Below are positions 52,991-61,680 of a stretch of 64,000 bases of DNA, piece after piece. The first letter of the stretch is position 1. The number at the start of each line of letters is the position of its first letter. The notes below the pieces were generated by a model. The model searched no databases, was not told the DNA's origin, and was given only the letters and a program-made list of their open reading frames with translations. Position numbers and translations under genes: made by a program. The stretch comes from Phycisphaeraceae bacterium (lineage in GTDB: Bacteria; Planctomycetota; Phycisphaerae; Phycisphaerales; UBA1924), in NCBI GenBank assembly GCA_019636615.1, contig JAHBXF010000001.1, forward strand, positions 372,001 through 436,000. Reading direction: 5' to 3'.

Positions 52991-54009
52991 CCGCCGCGCT
53001 CTCGCACACGGCCCCGCCCGCCCCGGCGCGCAGCGCGCCGCCGATGCCCATCGGCCCGCACCTGCTGGGCCTGCAGGGCATGAGCGCGGCGCACATCCGC
53101 GAATACGTGCGAGAAACGGCGCGCATCGCCGGGGCCACCGGCGACGCTTTGGCGACCATCGAGCGCCGCCTGCGCGGGCGCATCATCGCCAACCTTTTCT
53201 TTGAAGACTCAACCCGCACGCGCACCTCGTTCGGCATCGCCGCGCGCCGCCTGGGGGCCGATGTCGCCGACCTGCTGGGCGGCGCCTCGAGTGTGAACAA
53301 GGGCGAAACACTCATCGACACCGCGCTCAACGTTGAGGCCATGGGCGTCGCCGCCATCGTCGTGCGCGCCCGTCAGGCCGGCGCGGCGGCCCTCATCGCC
53401 TCGCGCGTGCGCTGCCCCGTCATCAACGCCGGCGACGGCCGGCACGAACACCCCACGCAGGGGCTTCTTGATCTCTACACCCTCTGCGACCGCCTGGGCC
53501 GGCGCGACCCGTTTGATCTTTCCGGCGTGCGCGTCGCGATCGTGGGCGATGTCGCCGGCTCGCGCGTGGCGCGCTCGGCCATCGCCGGTGTCGGCGCGCT
53601 GGGCGGCGAGGTCATCTGCGTCGGCCCGCCCGCCCTGGCCCCCGAGTCTCTCTCGCGCCTGGGCTGCCGCGTCCACCGTTCGCTCGACGACATCCTCCCC
53701 ATCGCCGACGCGGTGATGATGCTGCGCATCCAGTTCGAGCGGGCCGAGAGCGCGCCGGGCGCGCCCGCCGCCAGGCCACCCGTCATCGCCTCGGTGCGCG
53801 AATACCGCGCGGGCTACGCCCTCACCGCGCAGCGCGCAACGATGATGAAGCCCGGCGCGATCGTCATGCACCCGGGCCCGATCAACCGCGGCATCGAACT
53901 CGACGCCGACGTGGCCGACGGCCCGCGCAGCGTGATACTCGACCAGGTGCGCGCCGGCGTGTGGACGCGCATGGCCGCGCTCTCGCTGCTGATCGCGCCG
54001 CGCGCCTGA
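52987..54009 (+). CDS. pyrB: Aspartate carbamoyltransferase catalytic subunit
   Basis: A 340-residue transcarbamoylase. It has a 20-residue Ala/Pro extension, then HLLGLQGMSAAHIREYV, the carbamoyl phosphate loop FFEDSTRTRTSF, the GGASSVNKGETL loop, HPTQGLLD and the aspartate-binding VMMLRIQFER. The C-terminus MHPGPINRGIEL is typical of PyrB. It makes carbamoyl-aspartate in pyrimidine synthesis. pyrC, which often follows, is absent; trpS is convergent 20 bases away. Confidence 0.95.
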   Translation: MTAALSHTAPPAPARSAPPMPIGPHLLGLQGMSAAHIREYVRETARIAGATGDALATIERRLRGRIIANLFFEDSTRTRTSFGIAARRLGADVADLLGGASSVNKGETLIDTALNVEAMGVAAIVVRARQAGAAALIASRVRCPVINAGDGRHEHPTQGLLDLYTLCDRLGRRDPFDLSGVRVAIVGDVAGSRVARSAIAGVGALGGEVICVGPPALAPESLSRLGCRVHRSLDDILPIADAVMMLRIQFERAESAPGAPAARPPVIASVREYRAGYALTAQRATMMKPGAIVMHPGPINRGIELDADVADGPRSVILDQVRAGVWTRMAALSLLIAPRA

Positions 54010-54028
54010 CACGCGCCCGGCACGCGGC

Positions 54029-55099
54029 TCAACCCAGCGTGCGCCGGCCGAAGTCCATCTTCATCGCCTGCTTGGCCATGTACAGCGTTTCTTCGGCCAC
54101 GAGGTTGGCGCGGCGTGTGCCCTGGCGGATGATGTCGATGATGTGGTCGTCGCCGCCGGGCTTTTCAAACTCGGCGCGCCTGGCGCGCATCGGTTCGAGC
54201 AGGTCATTGATGGCCGCGGCCAGTTCCTGCTTCACGTGGCCGTCGCCGATGTTGTCCCCGCGCGCGTAGCGGTCTTTGAGTTCCGCGGTGCGCGCCGCGT
54301 CGGGAATGAACGCCTCGACAAACTTGAAGAGAATGTTGCCCGTGTCGCCCGGCTCGGTGGGCGACTGCCTGCCCGTGGTGATCTTGTTGATCTTCTTCTG
54401 CACGTCCTTGGGCGAGTCGGAGAGATAAATCGCGTTGTTGAGGCTCTTGGACATCTTCTGTGTGCCGTCGCCCACGCCCGGCAGCCGAGCGACGCGCCCG
54501 ATGAGCGCCCGCGGGATCGGGAAGACCCCGCCGGCCTTGGCATACCCGTCGTCGGGCGTGCGGTCCGAGACGCCGCAGTAGATCTGGTTGAACTTGCGCG
54601 CCGCCTTGCGGCACATCTCGATGTGCGGCTCCTGGTCTTCGCCCACGGGCACAAACGTCGGCCGGAAGGCCAGGATGTCGGCGCACTGGCCCACCGTGTA
54701 CATCGGGAAGCCGAAGGAGTACGAATCGGCCAGGTTCTTGGTCTTGAGTTCGTGAACCAGCGTGGGGTTGCCCATGACGTCGTTGAACGTCAGCAGCATC
54801 GCGAAATACCACGTGAGTTCGGCGATCGCCGGGACCTCGGTCTGCAGCACGATCGTCGCCTTGTCGGGGTCGATGCCCGCCGCCAGCCAGTCTTTGACGA
54901 TCTCGATGGTGTCGCGCCTGATCTCCTCCGTCTTGTCGAAGCGCGTGGTGTAGGCGTGCATGTTGGCCAGCAGGAAGTAGCAGTCATACTCCCCCTGCAT
55001 CTCGACGCGCTTCTCGACGCTGCCCACCCAGTGGCCAAGGTGCAGCCGACCCGTGGGGGTGTCGCCGGTGAGAACGCGTGCTCTGGGGGTGGTGTTCAT
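54029..55099 (-). CDS. trpS: Tryptophanyl-tRNA synthetase
   Basis: A 356-residue class I synthetase. The HIGH-type motif is PTGRLHLGHWVGS and the KMSKS motif is intact (QKMSKSLNNAIYLSD). FPMYTVGQCADILAF and GEDQEPHIEMCRKAARKFN are family blocks. Length is a little above the 330 usual for bacteria. TACACT lies 11 bases before the ATG. It is the only aminoacyl-tRNA synthetase in the window. Confidence 0.96.
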   Translation of the reverse strand: MNTTPRARVLTGDTPTGRLHLGHWVGSVEKRVEMQGEYDCYFLLANMHAYTTRFDKTEEIRRDTIEIVKDWLAAGIDPDKATIVLQTEVPAIAELTWYFAMLLTFNDVMGNPTLVHELKTKNLADSYSFGFPMYTVGQCADILAFRPTFVPVGEDQEPHIEMCRKAARKFNQIYCGVSDRTPDDGYAKAGGVFPIPRALIGRVARLPGVGDGTQKMSKSLNNAIYLSDSPKDVQKKINKITTGRQSPTEPGDTGNILFKFVEAFIPDAARTAELKDRYARGDNIGDGHVKQELAAAINDLLEPMRARRAEFEKPGGDDHIIDIIRQGTRRANLVAEETLYMAKQAMKMDFGRRTLG

Positions 55100-55142
55100 A
55101 AGGGGCTGAGAGTGTAGTTGAGTCTGGCCCGGCGCGCACCGG

Positions 55143-56600
55143 TCAGATGGTGGCCGCCGCGGCGCGCTTGGCCAGCCCGGCCACGGTGTCCCACGCGGCG
55201 CCGGGCACTCGGGTGGTGTCTTCGAGCACGTCGGCCATCGCCGCGATGAACCAGTCGATGTCTTCGCGCGAGATGGTCAGCGGCGGCAGGAACTTGATGA
55301 CCTCGGTGTGATACCCCGCGACCTGCGTGAGGATGCGGTGCTTGTGCAGCAGCGGGATGATGACCATCTGCCCGAAGACGCCGAAGTTCAGCCGGTGCAG
55401 CGTGTCCCACGCCAGTTTGAGTTTCAGCGACTCTCTGGGGCGTGCGAAGTCGATGCCGAACATCAGCCCCTTGCCGCGCACGCACGACACAAACGGGCAC
55501 GACGCGCCGACCTCGCGCAGCCGCCGCATGGCGTACTCGCCCATGTCGGCCGCGCGGGCGCACAGGTTTTCGCCCTCGATCACGTCGATGCTGGCCAGCG
55601 CGGCGGCCATGGCCATGTCGTTCTGGCCGAAGGTGCTGCTGTGCACCACGCACCGCTCCATGTTGTTGAAGACCGCGCCCATGATGCGGTCGCGCGTGAT
55701 CACCGCGCCCACGGGCACAAAGCCGCCCGAAAGCGCCTTGGCCACGCAGACGATGTCCGGCTCGACGTTGGGCCAGTGCTGATAGCAGAACCACGCGCCG
55801 GTGCGCCCCAGCCCGCACTGAATCTCGTCGCACACCAGCAGCGTGCCGTATCTGCGGCACAGACGCTGGGCTTCTTCGAGATATCCGTCCGCGACCACCT
55901 CGCACGTCTTGCCCTGCACGGGCTCGACGACAAACGCCGCGATATCGCGCGACGAGAGCGCCCGCTCGAGCGCGCCCAGATCGTTGAAGGGCACGGCCCG
56001 CGCGCCGGCGAGCATCTGCCCGAAGCGCTCCTTGAAGAAGGCCGCGCCGTTGATCGAGAGCGAGCCCATCGTGAGCCCGTGGAACGCGTTGTCGCAATGC
56101 ACCACGCCGTCGCGCGAGGTCGCGCAGCGCGCAAACTTGATCGCCGCCTCCACCGCCTCGGTGCCGCTGTTGGTGAAGAAAACCCGCGAGAGCCCGCGGC
56201 CCGCGATGCCCGTCAGCCGCTGCGCCACCGCCCCGCTCAACGGCGAGCAACTCATCCGTACCAGGTTCGGCAAGTCGCGGTCGAGCACGTCGCGCAGCGC
56301 GGCCTTGATCTTCGGGTGGTTTCGCCCCAGCGCGAACACGCCCCACCCCGTCAGCAGGTCGAGGTACTTGTTGCCCTGTTCATCCCACAGGTAGCACCCC
56401 TCCCCGCGCACGTACGTCTTGTCGAAGCCGATGGTGCGCAGCATCTTCACGAACGACGCGTTCACGCCCGCCTCGTGCAGCCCGAAGGCCTCGGACCAGT
56501 CGCGCGAGAGCGCCGCCGCCACGGGCCCGGGCGGGTCGCCGCCGCCCCCGCCCGCGGGCCTGGGTGCCTCTTCGATCATCGCTGTTGGCGTGGTTGTCAC
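55143..56600 (-). CDS. Class III PLP aminotransferase, ornithine/acetylornithine type
   Basis: A 485-residue aminotransferase from GTG 56600. TACACT ends five bases before the GTG. Features are YLDLLTGWGVFALGRNHP, FTNSGTEAVEAAIKFAR, the CDEIQCGLGRTG strand with the PLP-binding Asp, and the Schiff-base Lys in CVAKALSGGFVPVGA. It transfers an amino group to or from an omega-amino substrate. It stands divergently from squalene-hopene cyclase; hopanoid clusters often encode such an enzyme (HpnO) for aminobacteriohopanetriol, so that role is likely but not proven. Confidence 0.8.
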   Translation of the reverse strand: MTTTPTAMIEEAPRPAGGGGGDPPGPVAAALSRDWSEAFGLHEAGVNASFVKMLRTIGFDKTYVRGEGCYLWDEQGNKYLDLLTGWGVFALGRNHPKIKAALRDVLDRDLPNLVRMSCSPLSGAVAQRLTGIAGRGLSRVFFTNSGTEAVEAAIKFARCATSRDGVVHCDNAFHGLTMGSLSINGAAFFKERFGQMLAGARAVPFNDLGALERALSSRDIAAFVVEPVQGKTCEVVADGYLEEAQRLCRRYGTLLVCDEIQCGLGRTGAWFCYQHWPNVEPDIVCVAKALSGGFVPVGAVITRDRIMGAVFNNMERCVVHSSTFGQNDMAMAAALASIDVIEGENLCARAADMGEYAMRRLREVGASCPFVSCVRGKGLMFGIDFARPRESLKLKLAWDTLHRLNFGVFGQMVIIPLLHKHRILTQVAGYHTEVIKFLPPLTISREDIDWFIAAMADVLEDTTRVPGAAWDTVAGLAKRAAAATI

Positions 56601-56746
56601 GCGGGAGTGTAGCGATTCTCGGCAGCCTCCCTACCCTCCGCCACGGCGTGGCGCGTGCCGGAGGCTTCCCCGGTTGCCGCCCCCGCCGCGATCCGCCGCC
56701 GGCCCGGCGCGACCGCCGCGGACGCGTCACTTTTTTCGGAGTTCGT

Positions 56747-58720
56747 ATGACCACGTTGGAACGTGCCCGCCAGCCCGGCCATGCCCCGCACACGCACCGT
56801 CGCGCCCCCGGCTCGCCAGACCCCGGCGCGCCAGTTCTTGGCTCGCCAGACCTTGCCGCCGCTGTCGCTCGCGCCAAAGACGCGCTGCTCGCCATGCAAA
56901 GCGAGGGGGGCTACTGGGTCGGCGAGTTGCAGGGCGACAGCATCCTTGAATCCGAGACCATCCTGCTGCGGTTCATCCTCGGCCACGACACCGACCCCGA
57001 CCTGCCGCTGATGGCCAACTACCTGCGCTCGATCCAGAATGAGCGCGGCGGCTGGAGCCTCTTCCCCGGCGGGCCTTCTGACATCTCGGGCACGGTCAAG
57101 GCGTATTTCGCGCTGAAACTGCTGGGCGACAGCGTGGATGCGCCGCACATGCGCGCCGCGCGTGAGGAAGCGTTGCGGCTGGGGGGCGCGGGCGCGGTCA
57201 ACAGTTTCTCCAAGTTCTACCTCGCCGCGCTGGGGCAGGTGAGTTTCGATCAGTGCCCGAGCATCCCGCCCGAGATCGTCTACCTGCCGCGCTGGGCCTA
57301 TTTCAACCTGCACGCGGTCTCGGCGTGGACGCGGACGATGATCCTGCCCCTCTCGTTCGTGGTGACGCACCGCCCGGTGCGCACGCTGCCTTCGCACCTG
57401 CACATCGACGAGTTGTTCCTGCCCGGCACGCGCGAGCAGACGCTGGCCTCGCAGATGCGATTCCCGCCGCGCGGCTGGAAAGACATCTTTCTGCTGGCCG
57501 ACGCGCTGCTCAAGCGGTATGACTCCTGCGCCGCCGAGCCGCTGCGCGACGCCGCCTTCGAACGCGCCAAGGCGTGGCTGATCGAACGCATGGACGATTC
57601 GGAGGGGCTGGGCGCGATCTACCCGCCCATGGTCTACATGCTCATCGTCATGCGCCTCTGGGGCTACGCCGATGATCACCCGCGCGTGGTCAAGGCCCAC
57701 AAGGAACTCCGCGATTTTTACATCTATGAGGGCGACACCCTGCGCGTGCAGCCGTGCCTCTCGCCCGTGTGGGATACCGGCATCGCCATGCACGCGCTCG
57801 CCGAGGCCGGCCTCACCGCGAGCGACCCGCCCGCCCAGATCGCCGCCGCCTGGCTGCGCTCGAAAGAGTGCCGTCGCGCCGCCGATTGGCAGGCCAACTG
57901 CCCGGGCGTCGAGCCCAGCGGGTGGTTCTTCGAGTTCTCCAACCCGCACTACCCGGACACCGACGATACCGCCATGGCCATTCTCTCGCTCAAACGCCTG
58001 GGCGGCGACGGCGCGGCCCCGGCGATCGCGCGCGGCATCAACTGGCTGCTGGCCATGCAGAACGACGACGGCGGCTGGGCCGCCTTTGATCGAACCCGCG
58101 ACCGGCCCATCCTCGAAAAAATCCCCTTCGCCGACCACAACGCCATGCAAGACCCCAGTTGCCCCGACATCACCGGGCGCGTGCTCGAGTCGCTGGGGCA
58201 CAACGGTTTCACGCTCGCGCACCCGGCCGTGCGCCGCGCCGTCGCGTTCATCCGTTCGCGGCAGGAAGTCGATGGGTGCTGGTTTGGCCGCTGGGGTGTG
58301 AACTACATCTATGGAACCTGGCAGGTGCTCGCCGGCCTCGCCGCCGTTCGCGAAGAGATGTCGCTGCCCTATGTCCAGCGTGCGGCGCAGTGGTTGTGCC
58401 GCGTGCAGCAGGCCGACGGCAGTTGGGGTGAATCGTGCGCCACCTACGACGACCCTTCGCTCAAAGGGCAGGGCGAGAGCACGCCGTCTCAGACCGCGTG
58501 GGGCGTCATGGGCCTCATCGCCGCGCGCGGCCCCAACGACCCCAACGCCCAGCGCGGCGCGGCGTGGCTTGTGCACCACCAGCGTGCCGACGGCACCTGG
58601 CACGAACCGCAGTTCACCGGCACAGGCTTTCCCAAAGTCTTTTACCTGCGGTACCACTTGTATCGACAATACTTCCCGCTCATGGCCCTGGGACGCATGC
58701 ACCGCCTGGGAAGGGGCTGA
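56747..58720 (+). CDS. shc: Squalene-hopene cyclase
   Basis: A 657-residue cyclase. The catalytic acid motif DTDD is at residues 404-407 (YPDTDDTAM). Several QW repeats are visible, such as QNERGGWSLFPGG, QNDDGGWAAFD, QEVDGCWFGRWGVNYIYG and QADGSWGESC. It folds squalene to hopene, the base of hopanoid lipids that stiffen membranes. CGGAG precedes ATG 56747 by six bases, giving a normal leadered start. A long N-terminal Pro/Ala/His-rich extension of about 35 residues precedes the barrel. The aminotransferase is divergent; no other hopanoid gene is in the window. Confidence 0.97.
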   Translation: MTTLERARQPGHAPHTHRRAPGSPDPGAPVLGSPDLAAAVARAKDALLAMQSEGGYWVGELQGDSILESETILLRFILGHDTDPDLPLMANYLRSIQNERGGWSLFPGGPSDISGTVKAYFALKLLGDSVDAPHMRAAREEALRLGGAGAVNSFSKFYLAALGQVSFDQCPSIPPEIVYLPRWAYFNLHAVSAWTRTMILPLSFVVTHRPVRTLPSHLHIDELFLPGTREQTLASQMRFPPRGWKDIFLLADALLKRYDSCAAEPLRDAAFERAKAWLIERMDDSEGLGAIYPPMVYMLIVMRLWGYADDHPRVVKAHKELRDFYIYEGDTLRVQPCLSPVWDTGIAMHALAEAGLTASDPPAQIAAAWLRSKECRRAADWQANCPGVEPSGWFFEFSNPHYPDTDDTAMAILSLKRLGGDGAAPAIARGINWLLAMQNDDGGWAAFDRTRDRPILEKIPFADHNAMQDPSCPDITGRVLESLGHNGFTLAHPAVRRAVAFIRSRQEVDGCWFGRWGVNYIYGTWQVLAGLAAVREEMSLPYVQRAAQWLCRVQQADGSWGESCATYDDPSLKGQGESTPSQTAWGVMGLIAARGPNDPNAQRGAAWLVHHQRADGTWHEPQFTGTGFPKVFYLRYHLYRQYFPLMALGRMHRLGRG

Positions 58721-58740
58721 AGCGCGGCCCTTGTTGCTTG

Positions 58741-60309
58741 TTAGGGCTGTGGATCGGGCAGTTCGAGCGTGCGTTCGAGCAGCCAGTCGATGCCGATGGC
58801 GAGTGTGTTGCCCACCATCAGCGTGTGCCCTTCCTCCGCAAAGAGGCGTGCCTCGACGGGCAGCCCCTGCTCGCGGGCGGCGCGTGCCATCGACATCAGG
58901 CGCGCCCCGGGGATGAGCGGATCAAGGCCCGCGGCCAGGATGAGTGTCGGCGCGTGCGCGGCCTGCTGCCCGCCCCCGGCGCGAGGGGTGATGTTGCCCC
59001 CCGCGAAGCACACCACGCCGGCGAGGCGCTGGGCGCGGGTGGCCGCGAGGCGTGACGCGGCGGCGGCGCCCATGGAATGGCCGATGACATAGACACGGGC
59101 GGGGTCGATGTCGTACCAGCGCGAAGCCTGCGCGACCAGGGCATCAAAGGCACCGTCGCGGCTCATGATCGCGCCGGTGAGCGGGGAGAGCACCACAAAG
59201 CCGCGCTCCCGGGCCAGTCGCAGCAGTTCGCCCGCGCCGTAGCCGTCGATGAACATGCGTTCGTCGCCGCCCGCGCCGTGCAGGGCGATGACGAGCGGCG
59301 CGGGGCCGGTGCGCGACGGGGGCGCGTAGGCGATGCACGGGATGGTGGTGCGGCCGCTGCGCAGCGAGAACCACCACACGCCCGGGCGCGGGTAGGGGTC
59401 TGCGCCGAGTGAGAGCGAGTGCAGTTCGTGGGCGAGTTGGGCGGGCAGGGTGGTGTAGTCTGCCAGAAACTCGGCGGAGCGCGTGTCGCTGGGGGTGTCG
59501 GTGAGCAGTTCGACACGGCGCGCCAGAATGCCCGCGGCCTCGCGGAGTTCCGGCGGGGGCTCCAGGGCCTCGATACGGCGCGTGAGTTGCTCGCGCCGGG
59601 CCGTGAGCGATTCGGGCACGATGTCCAGCACGGCATCGCCGATGATCGCCCAGGGGCCATCGCCGGCGCGGCACTCGGCGACAACGTGCACCCTGCCCGG
59701 GGTCTGCGGCGAGATCAAGGGCGCGAGATCGATCACCTCGCGGAAGTGTTCGCCGGGCTGAAAGATCGCCGCGCGCTGGGCCGAGACCGGCGGCGATGCC
59801 TCGCGCGAGATGGTGAAACGGAGTACGCCCTCGGTGACGGCGCGCGGGGTGCCGGGCACGGGGCCGATGGTTTCGACCTGGGCGAGGATTCCATGCTGCT
59901 CGCCCCGCGGCTGCGCGGCGATGAGCACGCGGTGAGAGAGGGAGAAGATGAGCACGGGCGCATCGGTCGCGGCGGGTTGGCCTTCGAGGCTTGCCGCGAG
60001 GGCGCGCAGGGAGCCGATGGCGTCTGCCCAGGCCAGACGGAAGAAGGCGAGGGTGGCTTTGTCGAAACGTTCGTTGACTTCGCGCAGGCGTGCGTGATCG
60101 CGCTCGCGACGCGCGTGCCAGGCGTGATCGACGCGGAGGTATTCGCGGGCGAGCAGGGCGCGCGAGATCGGCCCGGCGGCGGGGGGCTGGGGGGGCTGGG
60201 CGCCGGCGGCGGCAACGGCGTACGCGAGGGCCGCGAGCAGCGCCACGGGGGCGGCGAGTAAGCGGCCATGCGTGCGTCGGCGGGGCGATTGGTGCGAGAA
60301 GAGGGGCAT
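58741..60309 (-). CDS. Exported alpha/beta hydrolase (esterase/PHB depolymerase-like)
   Basis: A 522-residue protein. The signal peptide spans about 1-40 (LLAAPVALLAALAYAVAAAGA). A ~270-residue N-terminal region of helices follows, including FRLAWADAIGSLRALAASLE. The hydrolase domain begins near residue 330: ALHGAGGDERMFIDGYG, SPLTGAIMSRDGAFDALV, the nucleophile elbow VIGHSMGAAAASRLA, GLDPLIPG with the acid Asp, and the His of FAEEGHTLMVGN. Probably a secreted esterase or lipase acting on extracellular polymers. TACGCT ends five bases before the ATG. Substrate unknown. Confidence 0.8.
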   Translation of the reverse strand: MPLFSHQSPRRRTHGRLLAAPVALLAALAYAVAAAGAQPPQPPAAGPISRALLAREYLRVDHAWHARRERDHARLREVNERFDKATLAFFRLAWADAIGSLRALAASLEGQPAATDAPVLIFSLSHRVLIAAQPRGEQHGILAQVETIGPVPGTPRAVTEGVLRFTISREASPPVSAQRAAIFQPGEHFREVIDLAPLISPQTPGRVHVVAECRAGDGPWAIIGDAVLDIVPESLTARREQLTRRIEALEPPPELREAAGILARRVELLTDTPSDTRSAEFLADYTTLPAQLAHELHSLSLGADPYPRPGVWWFSLRSGRTTIPCIAYAPPSRTGPAPLVIALHGAGGDERMFIDGYGAGELLRLARERGFVVLSPLTGAIMSRDGAFDALVAQASRWYDIDPARVYVIGHSMGAAAASRLAATRAQRLAGVVCFAGGNITPRAGGGQQAAHAPTLILAAGLDPLIPGARLMSMARAAREQGLPVEARLFAEEGHTLMVGNTLAIGIDWLLERTLELPDPQP

Positions 60310-60367
60310 GGGCGAGCGTACGCGGGGGCGAAAGGGCGAACGCCCGGCGTGGGTGCGGGGTTCTCGA

Positions 60368-60373
60368 TATAAT
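60368..60373 (+). promoter_or_regulatory. -10 element of tRNA-Ser
   Basis: A perfect TATAAT, 31 bases before the tRNA 5' end. No convincing -35 box. Confidence 0.55.
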
Positions 60374-60404
60374 GGATGCTCACGCCGGGGAGAATCCCGG
60401 CACG

Positions 60405-60492
60405 GGTGCGATGGCCGAGCGGCTGAAGGCGTTCGACTTGAAATCGAATAGGCTCGATAAGGGCCTCGGGGGTTCGAATCCCTCTCGCACCG
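60405..60492 (+). tRNA. tRNA-Ser (TGA)
   Basis: An 88-base class II tRNA with acceptor stem GGTGCGA/TCGCACC and discriminator G, anticodon UGA in CTTGAAA, and the long variable arm of serine tRNAs. The T-arm is GGGGGTTCGAATCCCTC. CCA is not encoded. Confidence 0.96.
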
Positions 60493-60603
60493 TTTGCAAA
60501 CACAGCCGCGCGGCGGATGGCGGATGGAGAGCGTGGCTCGCAGAGCGGGAGTCGCTGGGCCTGCGAAGGAAGGTCACGCCGCGACGGGTGCGTACGGTTG
60601 GGC

Positions 60604-61641
60604 ATGAAATACCGGCCTGTGGGCACAAGCGGGGTGAAGGTATCGGAGATCGGCTTTGGGTGCTGGACGATGGGCGGGCCGAACTGGTCTGCCCTGACGG
60701 GAGCGCCGATCGGCTGGGCCGACGTGAACGACGCGGACATTCTGGCGGGGATCAAGGCCGGGCTTGACGCGGGCGTGAACCACTGGGACAACGCGGATAT
60801 CTACGGCAACGGGCGTGCCGAGCGCACGCTGGCGCAGTCGCTGGGCACGCTGGGGGTGTCTCGGCAGACGCAGGTGATCGCGACGAAGGTCGGGCACTTC
60901 AGGGGGACCGCGCCGTACGGCTATGAACCCGCGCACATCCGCAACCAGTGCGAGCAGAGTCTGCGCAACCTGCGGACGGACTACATCGATATTTACTATT
61001 TTCACCACGGCACGTACGTGGGGCCGGGGTATGACGGCCAGGCCCACGACTATCTGCACGAGGCCGCCGGGGTGATGCACGACCTGGTGAAAGAGGGGAA
61101 GGTGCGCGCGGTGGGCCAGTCGGCGTACAGCATCGAGGACTTTGAGCGGGCGGTGCCGGTGCTCAGGCCGCACGTGCTGCAGAACAAGGCGAACCTGCGG
61201 TATGACGAGTTCATCGCGCCCGGCTCGCCGCTGCGGCGGCTGATGCGCGAGCACGGGTGCACGTTCGTGGCCTTCGGGCCGCTGGACCAGGGCATCCTGC
61301 TCGATAAGTTTGACCCCGACAACCCGCCGGCGTTCTTGGAGGGGGACTACCGGGGCAACCGCAAAGACTTCACGCCCGAGATTCTGCGCACCGTGCGGGG
61401 GCTGCTGGCCAAGGCACGCGAGCGCCTGGGCAGCGCGGCCACGCCCGGCACGCCCGAGGACACGGCTTTTCTGTCGTCGATGGCCAGCCGGTGGGTGCTG
61501 GCGCACGAGAATGTCTGCTCGGTGATCCCGGGCTTTCGCAACGAGCGGCAGGCGCGGTGCAACGTGCGTGCGGCGGTTGATGCGCCGATGTCTGAGGCCG
61601 ACCGCGCCTGGCTGGGTGGGCTCTTCGGGGGCGTGCGCTGA
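60604..61641 (+). CDS. Aldo/keto reductase
   Basis: A 345-residue protein of the AKR superfamily. Start motif MKYRPVGTSGVKVSEIGFGC is typical. The catalytic tetrad can be placed: Asp and Tyr in NHWDNADIYGNGRAE, Lys in VIATKVGHF, and the His in IDIYYFHHG. Downstream SRWVLAHENVCSVIPGF is the NADPH-binding end. TACGGT ends five bases before the ATG. Substrate unknown; other aldo/keto reductases of this subgroup act on sugars or xenobiotic carbonyls. Its gene follows tRNA-Ser and no operon partner is evident. Confidence 0.9.
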   Translation: MKYRPVGTSGVKVSEIGFGCWTMGGPNWSALTGAPIGWADVNDADILAGIKAGLDAGVNHWDNADIYGNGRAERTLAQSLGTLGVSRQTQVIATKVGHFRGTAPYGYEPAHIRNQCEQSLRNLRTDYIDIYYFHHGTYVGPGYDGQAHDYLHEAAGVMHDLVKEGKVRAVGQSAYSIEDFERAVPVLRPHVLQNKANLRYDEFIAPGSPLRRLMREHGCTFVAFGPLDQGILLDKFDPDNPPAFLEGDYRGNRKDFTPEILRTVRGLLAKARERLGSAATPGTPEDTAFLSSMASRWVLAHENVCSVIPGFRNERQARCNVRAAVDAPMSEADRAWLGGLFGGVR

Positions 61642-61680
61642 GGTCGCCCGCCTTGACGGGGCGTGCGCAAAGGGGGCGGT

